From assembly GCA_905181745.1 (NCBI GenBank), contig CAJIYV010000009.1:1-7122 (forward strand): a stretch of DNA of 7,122 nucleotides, in the 5' to 3' direction. The stretch's first letter is position 1. Each line of letters opens with the position of its first letter. The notes under the pieces were generated by a model. The model was not told where the DNA came from. It saw nothing but the letters and a program-made list of their open reading frames with translations, and searched no databases. Shown piece by piece: positions 1-5,298 of the stretch. Source of the stretch: an uncultured Actinomycetes bacterium. Its GTDB lineage: Bacteria; Actinomycetota; Actinomycetes; S36-B12. Made by a program: the position numbers and the translations under genes.

Positions 1-1165
1 CGACGGATGAAAAAAGGGCTTCCCCCGGATCAAGAAGTAGACCGTGGCGCGAGTCAAGGTGCGATTCAAGTGCTGCGACCGTGCGCTTCACACTGTTTGG
101 TGAATCGGTCGGCAAGAATTTCTCATGTGTAGGAATCGGATCGTGTGCAATCGTGATCGACTCGGTTTTCGACGCTTCAACGAGTGCCGGCAAAAAAGAC
201 CATAAGGGGACATCTTTAAATGTGCAGTAACCAATAGTGACTTCGGTGTCGGTTGCCAGAATTAGGCGGTGGTGATCAATATTCGCCGTGAAAGCGCCCA
301 GGGTGAGATCCGTTTGCATAACACCAAGGCTGAGGAGCACATCGGCACCTTCGACCCGCTGAACAACCTCCTCGGGGCTGAGTGCTCCCAGGTACACGCC
401 CAGGCCCAAATCGTGACGCTCAGGGAAACACCCGCGAGCCAGCGAACTCGTGGCAACAGGAATGCCGAGGGAGGTGGCTAGATCAAAAAGGGTTGGACCA
501 AGATCACGACGTTCAATGAATGCGCCCGCATGAATTGCAGCAGAGTTGTGACCACGTAGTTGGGTAAGAACCGCTTCGATTGCTTCGCGTTGGGCTTCGG
601 CATCAACTGGGGGAAGATCGGGATCAAGACTCTGATCTGATGTGTCGATCTCCCACGTAACTGCATCACGTGGCACCTCTATGTAACCGGGCCGCTGGGT
701 GGAAATCATGGTTCGAATTACTCGATCAATTTCACTCGCTGCATTATGTGGCGAGTTCAAGACCGCTTGAGCACAAGTGAGATCAGTGAAGACACGAAGT
801 TGCGTATCAAAATCCTTAACGCGGTGATGCAGCATGGGCTCCCCTTTGCGTTCGACGACACCGGGTGCACCGCTGAGAATCAGAAGGGGAACTTGCTCGG
901 CCCATGCGTTTGCTGCAGCATTCGCAACTTTAAGGCCGCCAACCCCAAAGGTCGTGGCAACAACCCCGAAGCCGCGGATCCGGGCGTAGGCGTCTGCTGC
1001 GAAGCCAGCCCCTTGTTCATCGGTAGTTACTAAGACTGAAAAGCCGCGATTGGAAAGTTCGCTGAAGAGCCGCAGCGCGAAATCACCCACAATCCCAAAG
1101 GCATTATCAACACCAAGTTCATGGAACCTACTGATTAAGTGGTCTGGGATAGTGGTTTTCGGCAT
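1..1165 (-). CDS. Thiamine-diphosphate-dependent 2-keto acid decarboxylase (pyruvate/indolepyruvate decarboxylase type), C-terminus beyond left edge
   Basis: I translated the minus strand from the ATG at 1165-1163 and it stays open for 388 codons to the left edge. The family cleaves CO2 from 2-keto acids (pyruvate, indolepyruvate, phenylpyruvate or branched-chain keto acids) to give aldehydes, using thiamine diphosphate and Mg2+ in the cytoplasm. Visible landmarks match pyruvate decarboxylase in order: GIVGDF with Asp28, the cofactor-activating glutamate Glu50 in TTDEQGAGFAADAYARIRG, the TTFGVGGL stretch at about 71-78, and the decarboxylase-specific HH pair His113-His114 in PMLHHRV. The HH pair and short spacing favour a decarboxylase over acetolactate synthase. 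Family members are usually about 550 residues, so roughly 30% is missing, including the C-terminal GDG cofactor-binding domain. The central domain follows from about residue 190. Substrate cannot be chosen from this part. No Shine-Dalgarno precedes the start; the gene seems leaderless. It is divergent from the TSUP gene. Confidence 0.9.
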   Translation of the reverse strand, partial: MPKTTIPDHLISRFHELGVDNAFGIVGDFALRLFSELSNRGFSVLVTTDEQGAGFAADAYARIRGFGVVATTFGVGGLKVANAAANAWAEQVPLLILSGAPGVVERKGEPMLHHRVKDFDTQLRVFTDLTCAQAVLNSPHNAASEIDRVIRTMISTQRPGYIEVPRDAVTWEIDTSDQSLDPDLPPVDAEAQREAIEAVLTQLRGHNSAAIHAGAFIERRDLGPTLFDLATSLGIPVATSSLARGCFPERHDLGLGVYLGALSPEEVVQRVEGADVLLSLGVMQTDLTLGAFTANIDHHRLILATDTEVTIGYCTFKDVPLWSFLPALVEASKTESITIAHDPIPTHEKFLPTDSPNSVKRTVAALESHLDSRHGLLLDPGEALFSSV

Positions 1166-1170
1166 AATCG

Positions 1171-1200
1171 ATTGTATAGGACATCGCTCATTCACGTAAA
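1171..1200 (-). promoter_or_regulatory. Leaderless promoter of the keto acid decarboxylase
   Basis: On the minus strand the hexamer TACAAT (1176-1171) lies five bases before the ATG at 1165. TTTACG (1200-1195) lies 18 bases upstream of it as a possible -35, matching TTGACA at four of six positions. Transcription would begin at or within a base or two of the start codon. No purine-rich ribosome-binding site is present. This -10-to-ATG spacing is the established signature of leaderless actinobacterial genes. The assignment is inference from spacing and consensus. Confidence 0.55.
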
Positions 1201-1255
1201 AAGTAGCAATCAATGTGGCAAGGCAAGGCGAGCAAGCAGATGCAATATTCTCCTC

Positions 1256-1278
1256 AGGCACGCCCTCTGCGTGCTTTT
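1256..1278 (+). terminator. Orphan Rho-independent terminator-like hairpin
   Basis: GCACGC at 1258-1263 pairs perfectly with GCGTGC at 1269-1274 around the five-base loop CCTCT. The run TTTT (1275-1278) follows directly. One G-T and one A-T pair (1257/1275, 1256/1276) can lengthen the stem into the T run. The T run is on the plus-strand side, so it would end plus-strand transcripts. Neither neighbouring gene would use it: the decarboxylase is transcribed leftward away from it and the TSUP gene starts further right. A short plus-strand RNA starting near 1165-1200 is one explanation; chance is another. Confidence 0.4.
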
Positions 1279-1542
1279 AGATCTGGGATGCGAATGCCTC
1301 TTCGCTTGTGAACACGTACCGACACATGGCATCTCAGGTGGGATTCAAGCCGAGGTTCATGCCATCAAAAGTGGCTTGCTCCGAAACGAAGAGATCTGTT
1401 TCTTTGGGTAACGATTGATTTAATTGACAGCTGTTCGAAATTGCCCATCCGAGGCGTTTACACACTTGTTCCACATGAGCACTAGTTGAATCATGGCAAA
1501 TTTCTCTTGAATGATCTGAAGTGGGCGCCCGAGTTGGCTTCT

Positions 1543-1570
1543 TTAAGGCTAACGGAATGTGACAGATAAT
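1543..1570 (+). promoter_or_regulatory. Weak promoter candidate for the TSUP transporter
   Basis: GATAAT at 1565-1570 is a good -10 match, and TTAAGG at 1543-1548 lies 16 bases upstream as a poor -35. Transcription from here would leave a leader of roughly 75 bases before the GTG at 1652, which carries its own ribosome-binding site. If this is right, the open sequence from 1559 to 1651 is untranslated leader and not an N-terminal extension. Confidence 0.3.
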
Positions 1571-1637
1571 TGCTTTATATTTCATCGCCGCCGCCTGACG
1601 CGCGGTGTTAATCTGCTGGCAAATTCCAGCCAGATAC

Positions 1638-1643
1638 GAGAGG
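1638..1643 (+). promoter_or_regulatory. Ribosome-binding site that decides the TSUP start
   Basis: GAGAGG ends eight bases before the GTG at 1652, a near-ideal Shine-Dalgarno spacing. The longer in-frame alternative, GTG at 1559, has no such site. It would add 31 mostly polar and basic residues before the first membrane segment, which TSUP proteins do not normally have. Confidence 0.65.
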
Positions 1644-1651
1644 ATCAAGAA

Positions 1652-2389
1652 GTGCCGATTGTAATTGGAATGATGGCGGGATTGATCTCGGGAAGCTTCG
1701 GCGTGGGCGGCGGAATCATTATTGTTCCGGGGCTGGTCGTCTTCTTACAGTTCACCCAACGGTTATCTCACGGCACTTCACTCCTGGCCATCCTGCCGAT
1801 TGCGGCAGCGGGCCTAGTGGGCTTCATTTTTCATGACTCGATTGATGTGGTGTACGGATTATTTCTTGGCTTGGGCAGCATCTTTGGTGCGCTAATCGGA
1901 ACGAAACTCTTAGGCTCGATAAGTAATACTTGGTTGACGCGAATTTTTATTGTGATCCTGCTCCTCACAGCAGCCAGGCTTTTCATCGATATTCCTGTCA
2001 AATCCCAAGAACTGTCGCTGTCACCGGTGACCGCAATAGTTTTGGTTGTGATCGGGGCTCTTATTGGCGCGATAGCAGGAGTGCTTGGCATTGGTGGTGG
2101 ATTGGTGCTCGTTCCCATTCTGATAATTTTCTTCGGCGCGGCAGCTCCGGTCGCAAAAGGAACGAGTTTGCTGGTCACACTCATCGCGGGGACTGCAGGA
2201 ACATGGCGCAATTATCAAAATGCGAATATCGATATTCCAGTTGCTGTAAAAATCGGCCTTGCTGGAGTGCCTACTGCGCTGATTGGCTCCCAGCTCGCCA
2301 TGGTCATGTCAGACCGAGTTTCTTCCGTGTTTTTTGCGCTCCTTCTCCTTGCGAGCGCAGCAATGCTGCTGCGCTCTGTCCGCACATAA
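1652..2389 (+). CDS. TSUP family membrane transporter (TauE/SafE, sulfite exporter type)
   Basis: TSUP proteins are integral membrane carriers, several of which move sulfite, sulfonates or related anions; the substrate here is unknown. The 245-residue product from GTG 1652 is of normal family length, largely hydrophobic, and shows the family's two homologous halves. The glycine-rich motif occurs at residues 17-21 (GVGGG, then IIIVP) and again at 146-150 (GIGGG, then LVLVP). A GTSLL element follows each: residues 41-45 after His40, and 170-174 after Lys169. About eight membrane segments are expected. The start was chosen on the Shine-Dalgarno at 1638-1643 and because the protein then begins at the first membrane segment; GTG 1559 would give 276 residues. 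No sulfur-metabolism gene lies nearby to point to a substrate. A perfect hairpin occupies its last codons. It lies 132 bases upstream of the YHYH gene, so co-transcription is possible but unproven. Confidence 0.88.
   Translation: MPIVIGMMAGLISGSFGVGGGIIIVPGLVVFLQFTQRLSHGTSLLAILPIAAAGLVGFIFHDSIDVVYGLFLGLGSIFGALIGTKLLGSISNTWLTRIFIVILLLTAARLFIDIPVKSQELSLSPVTAIVLVVIGALIGAIAGVLGIGGGLVLVPILIIFFGAAAPVAKGTSLLVTLIAGTAGTWRNYQNANIDIPVAVKIGLAGVPTALIGSQLAMVMSDRVSSVFFALLLLASAAMLLRSVRT
2353..2376 (+). terminator. Strong perfect hairpin in the 3' end of the TSUP gene
   Basis: GAGCGCAGCA at 2353-2362 is perfectly complementary to TGCTGCGCTC at 2367-2376, with a four-base loop ATGC. It encodes part of the ASAAMLLRS tail and ends 10 bases before the TAA. 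No T run follows, so it is not a classical intrinsic terminator. In GC-rich actinobacteria, U-less hairpins near gene ends can contribute to termination or protect mRNA from 3' decay. The role is inference; the pairing is visible in the sequence. Confidence 0.4.
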
Positions 2390-2452
2390 GGCACGTTAAA
2401 AGGAATCACACCTGCAGGAGCGCAAACGCTGCCCCGCACCGTGTAAACATGG

Positions 2453-2482
2453 TGGCCTTCCGGAACCGGAGGTAGATATGAT
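2453..2482 (+). promoter_or_regulatory. Promoter candidate for the YHYH protein gene
   Basis: TATGAT at 2477-2482 matches the -10 consensus at five of six positions. The best -35 is weak: TGGCCT at 2453-2458, 18 bases upstream. Transcription would start near 2489 and leave a leader of about 33 bases. CCTTCCGG and CCGGAGG (2456-2472) could form a small hairpin between the two elements. Confidence 0.35.
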
Positions 2483-2509
2483 CTGAGTTCGTCTTTTTCT
2501 AAAACCTTT

Positions 2510-2513
2510 GGAG
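2510..2513 (+). promoter_or_regulatory. Ribosome-binding site that decides the YHYH protein start
   Basis: GGAG lies eight bases before the ATG at 2522 but only two bases before the in-frame ATG at 2516. The second ATG is therefore the better start. The choice changes the protein by two residues (Met-Pro) and does not alter the signal peptide. Confidence 0.6.
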
Positions 2514-2521
2514 TAATGCCG

Positions 2522-3796
2522 ATGAACTCTCGCTCGTGCGTAACCACCTCGTCTCGGCTTGGAAAAACACTCGTCGCTGCCCTTTTCACATTTGGGGCAC
2601 TGGCCGCGGTCCCGGGTACACCGGCTCAAGCCCATGAAAGCGAACACGAGTCAGTGAGTGTAGAAACCAGGGCTCAGCCAGCAAAAGTCAAGGCCGGCGC
2701 CAAGTGCAATAAAAAGGGAAAGAAGAGAGGCAAGTTCACCTGCAAGCGTAGTAAGGGCAAACTTGTGTGGGTCCGCAAAGGAGGGAAAACCGCACAACAA
2801 GCCGTTGTTCTCGACGCCCTGTGTTCGACCTCCACGTACACCAGCCAGGTCCGTGGATTGAGATGCTCAAGTACGACTATCACTTTCGGCTCGAAGGGTT
2901 TGCCGAGCGCTGGCACGCCAATGATGGTCGGCATTACTGCGACCAACCAACAGTATCCGCGCACCCACAATTACACGCTGGGTTTCCCCAGGGTCGCACA
3001 GGCGTCATCTACGACAGTCAGCCCTGGTGCGGGCCCAATTGGAGTTGCAGTTGACGGCGTTCCACTGTTCAGTCCTTGGACCCAAGCTGCACTGCGCGAG
3101 CACGCGTTTGACATGGGTGAACTTGATAATTGCGGTGGTCACGCAGGGCGTGGAGATGACTACCACTACCACATCGCACCGAAGTGCCTGATTGAAGAAT
3201 TGGGCAAAACCCACGTTGACGACAAAAAGCTTCCAATCGGAATTGCTAATGATGCTAATCCGATTTTGGCACTGGGCTGGTTTGACAAAGCCAATGACGT
3301 CGAGTCGCGACTCGACTCCTGCAGGGCTATGAAAGATAAAAGCGGTAAATACTTTTATAACGTTCAGCATCAAAGCAAATGGGATATTTTGAATTGCTTT
3401 GTGAGTAGAGTCCAGAAAACATCTCGGGATAGTTGGACCCAACGGAGGGATTCAACGGGGGCTGAGATTGTCGGAGCGAAGGTCGCGATGACAATCACGG
3501 CGTCTTCCACCGTTAGGGCTAGTGGCACGCAATGTTCGGTTATGCAGGGAACTTTGCGGGATCAAAGTGTGATTAACACTGACCAGTCGGTCACTAAGTC
3601 TTCAGCGAACACCGCGATCTTCTACTGCCAACCGCAGTGCTACGCCGAGTTCTTCGAGCCAACCGGCCGCTTCCCCGGACGTTCGGTCTACTACGAATTG
3701 GTTACCAGCAGGTGCCCGGCAGGTTTTAACCCAAACTCGCTCCCGCTGTTTGCGCCTTACCAAGGACCCGCCCTTGGAAAGCGTGCCGCTAAGTAG
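2522..3796 (+). CDS. Secreted YHYH-domain protein with a basic Cys-Cys module
   Basis: From ATG 2522 the product has 424 residues. A signal peptide is clear: Arg12/Lys15, a hydrophobic core at about 16-30, and a likely signal peptidase I site after AQA (37), leaving a mature protein that begins His-Glu-Ser-Glu-His. Residues 55-90 are strongly Lys/Arg-rich and hold two cysteines (62 and 74) followed by GKLVWV. The YHYH domain follows: GVAVDGVPLF at about 174-183, CGGH at 204-207, YHYH at 214-217, and a LDSC...YFYN...NCF stretch at 264-293 that matches the domain's usual LDECNG...YHYH...GCF region. The second DG-P-I-Y-type motif has degenerated to IANDANPILALG (241-252). A tail from about 330 to 424 with further cysteines (338, 369, 373, 398) is not part of the usual domain. 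YHYH proteins are extracytoplasmic and of unknown function; histidine-based metal binding is plausible but unproven. A CCAAGG/CCTTGG hairpin (3760-3777) sits just before the stop. Confidence 0.85.
   Translation: MNSRSCVTTSSRLGKTLVAALFTFGALAAVPGTPAQAHESEHESVSVETRAQPAKVKAGAKCNKKGKKRGKFTCKRSKGKLVWVRKGGKTAQQAVVLDALCSTSTYTSQVRGLRCSSTTITFGSKGLPSAGTPMMVGITATNQQYPRTHNYTLGFPRVAQASSTTVSPGAGPIGVAVDGVPLFSPWTQAALREHAFDMGELDNCGGHAGRGDDYHYHIAPKCLIEELGKTHVDDKKLPIGIANDANPILALGWFDKANDVESRLDSCRAMKDKSGKYFYNVQHQSKWDILNCFVSRVQKTSRDSWTQRRDSTGAEIVGAKVAMTITASSTVRASGTQCSVMQGTLRDQSVINTDQSVTKSSANTAIFYCQPQCYAEFFEPTGRFPGRSVYYELVTSRCPAGFNPNSLPLFAPYQGPALGKRAAK
3299..3316. repeat. Perfect 18-bp palindrome inside the YHYH gene
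   Basis: GTCGAGTCGCGACTCGAC is identical to its own reverse complement over all 18 bases, with the centre between 3307 and 3308. It encodes Val-Glu-Ser-Arg-Leu-Asp within the conserved part of the domain. As RNA it would form a 7-bp stem with a CGCG loop. About 0.03 palindromes of this length are expected by chance in a window this size, assuming equal base use, so coincidence is possible but not the default. Confidence 0.5.
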
Positions 3797-4162
3797 TTGC
3801 TCATTGTGTCCCTTTGCCCACAAAAGAATTTTGTCGATACGAGTGGTGCGTACGAGAATTTTATACCGATAAATCCACACGTCAGACCACTGTCATGGAT
3901 CGCGTACAAGAAAACGGCAGTTGAGGATGTGGGTTTTGACCCATTCACAACCTCGCCGATGGTGATTTAGGAGCATGTTTGTGATGGGGAACTGTATGCG
4001 GGTGTGTGGTCGAATCCGGTCATGGGCGATCCGTCTGGACTAAAGTCAAGTAATGCCATCCGTTATCTGTAACTTCATGAGCGGGTCGTTTCTTGTTGGG
4101 CAAGTTACAGCGGCGCGCATGATGAGCACACCCAGCGTGAGGCGGTTCACAAGATGCGCTGA
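3797..4162 (+). pseudogene. Possible decayed reading frame in the YHYH-dehydrogenase gap
   Basis: This gap has no intact gene, but the plus-strand frame that continues past the YHYH stop reads like protein in three stretches. They are 3797-3967 (57 codons, containing PINPHVRPLSWIAYKK), 3971-4069 (33 codons, containing ELYAGVWSNPVMGDPSG) and 4073-4159 (29 codons, ending EAVHKMR). They are separated by TAG, TAA and finally TGA in one frame. The amino acid mix and the single shared frame suggest an old coding sequence that gained nonsense mutations. I do not recognise the family, no start with a ribosome-binding site is evident, and chance remains a serious alternative. Near the YHYH stop, ACAAAA/TTTTGT (3820-3834) can form only a weak hairpin. 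Confidence 0.25.
4067..4110. repeat. 9-bp inverted repeat upstream of the sugar dehydrogenase
   Basis: CTGTAACTT at 4067-4075 and AAGTTACAG at 4102-4110 are perfect reverse complements separated by 26 bases. The pair lies 65-108 bases before the dehydrogenase start, a reasonable place for a regulator site. Roughly one such pair at this spacing is expected by chance in a window of this length, so its significance is low. Confidence 0.3.
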
Positions 4163-4165
4163 GGT
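4161..4165 (+). promoter_or_regulatory. Ribosome-binding site supporting the dehydrogenase start
   Basis: GAGGT ends nine bases before the GTG at 4175, which supports that start. A competing reading is possible: CATAAT at 4178-4183 lies six bases before an in-frame GTG at 4190, the same geometry as the leaderless promoters elsewhere in the window. No good -35 accompanies it. Confidence 0.45.
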
Positions 4166-4174
4166 GCAAAAAAC

Positions 4175-5281
4175 GTGCATAATGATCTCGTGCGTGTATT
4201 TGGATTAGCCACCGGCGGGCTACTCACTTTGGCTCTCACTCTGCCTCTCGTCCTGGGCTCGCCCGCAGTGGCTGATGTCGCTGACTATCCCGCGATCAAT
4301 GTGACGCGTGTGGTGGCGTCAGGCCTTGACACACCTTGGGGATTGGCATTCCTGCCAGATGGCTCGGCTCTTGTGAGTGAGCGGGATTCGGGAAAAATCA
4401 AGCGAATCGATCCGCGCGGCCGGGTTGGAACCAATGTGACCACGGTGGGGCGGATCAAGGGAGTGGTATCCGCAGGTGAAGGCGGACTCCTGGGGATAGC
4501 TGTAGCCACTCCACAAGGAAGCAGCGTGCCCGTGCTCTTCGCGTACCTGACCTCTCGTTCAGACAACCGGGTGGTGCGGGTCCAATTGCTGAAAGGTGGA
4601 AAACGGTTAGGTAAGCAGCAACCCATAGTCACTCGAATACCTAAAGCGACGAATCACAACGGTGGACGCCTGCTCGTGGGAACCGATCAGACGCTGTTTA
4701 TTGCAACGGGTGATGCAGGCGATCCGCAGAGTGCTCAAGATCGGGGATCACTTTCGGGCAAGGTACTCCGCGTGGACTTCAATGGTCGGCCAGCCGCAGG
4801 CAACCCGCGATCGGGATCGCTCGTGTTCACTTTGGGACACCGCAATGTGCAGGGTCTTGACGTCGATGGCAAGGGGCGCGTGTGGGCCAGTGAATTCGGC
4901 GAACGGGATGCAGATGAGTTGAACTTGTTGGTACCTGGAGGTAATTATGGCTGGCCACTGTTTGAGGGGCGCGGTAAAGATGCACGTTTTATTAACCCGG
5001 TGACAGTGTGGTCACCGACTTCGACGGCTTCGCCTAGTGGCATTGCCATCAAAAACGATGTCGTTTACGTGGCGAGTCTTCGCGGCGAGCGCCTCTGGCA
5101 GGTGCCGATCAGAGGTGCCAAAACTCGGAAGGCCAAGTCGTGGGTTTTAGGTGACCGGGGGCGCTTGCGTACTATCGTTTTGGCTCCTGGAGGCTCATTC
5201 TGGGTCATTACGAGCAATACTGATGGACGGGGAAGCCCTCGCTTTAAAGATGACAAGATCATCCAACTTTCAATTCGCTGA
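4175..5281 (+). CDS. Secreted PQQ-dependent aldose/glucose-sorbosone dehydrogenase
   Basis: The family is a six-bladed beta-propeller that oxidises sugars outside the cytoplasm with PQQ and passes electrons to an acceptor. The 368-residue product has a hydrophobic signal segment at about 9-28 with likely cleavage near AVA (31-33). The body shows the family landmarks in order: LDTPWGLAFLPDG (51-63), GEGGLLGIA (101-109), NHNGG with the presumed catalytic His161, ATGDAGDPQSAQD (177-189), GHRNVQG with Arg223-Asn224 (221-227), ASEFGERDADELNLL (238-252), GGNYGWP (255-261), and GRLR (329-332) where the family has its PQQ-contacting arginines. The residue before the catalytic His is Asn, whereas Acinetobacter glucose dehydrogenase has Asp. 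The length is typical of the shorter aldose sugar dehydrogenases. GTG 4175 was chosen for its ribosome-binding site; GTG 4190 would give 363 residues with the signal peptide intact. No PQQ synthesis gene is in view, so the cofactor source is unknown. Confidence 0.88.
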   Translation: MHNDLVRVFGLATGGLLTLALTLPLVLGSPAVADVADYPAINVTRVVASGLDTPWGLAFLPDGSALVSERDSGKIKRIDPRGRVGTNVTTVGRIKGVVSAGEGGLLGIAVATPQGSSVPVLFAYLTSRSDNRVVRVQLLKGGKRLGKQQPIVTRIPKATNHNGGRLLVGTDQTLFIATGDAGDPQSAQDRGSLSGKVLRVDFNGRPAAGNPRSGSLVFTLGHRNVQGLDVDGKGRVWASEFGERDADELNLLVPGGNYGWPLFEGRGKDARFINPVTVWSPTSTASPSGIAIKNDVVYVASLRGERLWQVPIRGAKTRKAKSWVLGDRGRLRTIVLAPGGSFWVITSNTDGRGSPRFKDDKIIQLSIR

Positions 5282-5298
5282 GGGAGAACAAAGCAGTA

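Larger units (their letters stand above)
1166..1651. other. Divergent intergenic region without a convincing gene
   Basis: About 490 bases separate the decarboxylase start from the preferred TSUP start. The longest open frames here (plus 1139-1411, minus 1648-1334) begin with GTG and TTG, lack ribosome-binding sites and do not resemble any family I know, so I do not call them. The region holds the decarboxylase promoter, a plus-strand terminator-like hairpin at 1256-1278, and two interlocking complementary pairs: 1326-1332 with 1359-1365, and 1346-1351 with 1373-1378. It also holds a weak TSUP promoter candidate near 1543-1570. The size is generous for a simple divergent promoter and leaves room for a small RNA or a decayed gene. 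Confidence 0.5.

Noticed and set aside
1139..1411. Plus-strand 90-codon frame beginning inside the decarboxylase gene
   Set aside because: It starts with GTG antisense to the decarboxylase start, contains the terminator-like hairpin in its middle, and has an unnatural Cys/Arg-rich composition.
1334..1648. Minus-strand 104-codon frame in the divergent gap
   Set aside because: It starts with TTG, has no ribosome-binding site, overlaps the TSUP start region antisense, and shows no recognisable domain.
1559..1651. 31-residue N-terminal extension of the TSUP protein from GTG 1559
   Set aside because: There is no ribosome-binding site, the sequence is polar and basic, and GTG 1652 has a well-spaced GAGAGG and gives the normal family length.
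2478..2486. Two-codon reading frame ATG ATC TGA preceded by GGAGG, resembling a regulatory mini-ORF
   Set aside because: The same bases form the TATGAT -10 box proposed for the YHYH gene. The ribosome-binding site is only five bases from the ATG and nothing else supports translation.
3804..3834. Terminator after the YHYH gene (TTGTG/CACAA and ACAAAA/TTTTGT pairings)
   Set aside because: The stems are short, AT-rich and mutually exclusive, with no clean T run after a GC-rich stem.
4998..5017. CGGTGAC/GTCACCG hairpin in the sugar dehydrogenase gene
   Set aside because: A 7-bp stem with a short loop is expected two or three times by chance in this window, and this one lies mid-gene with no T run.
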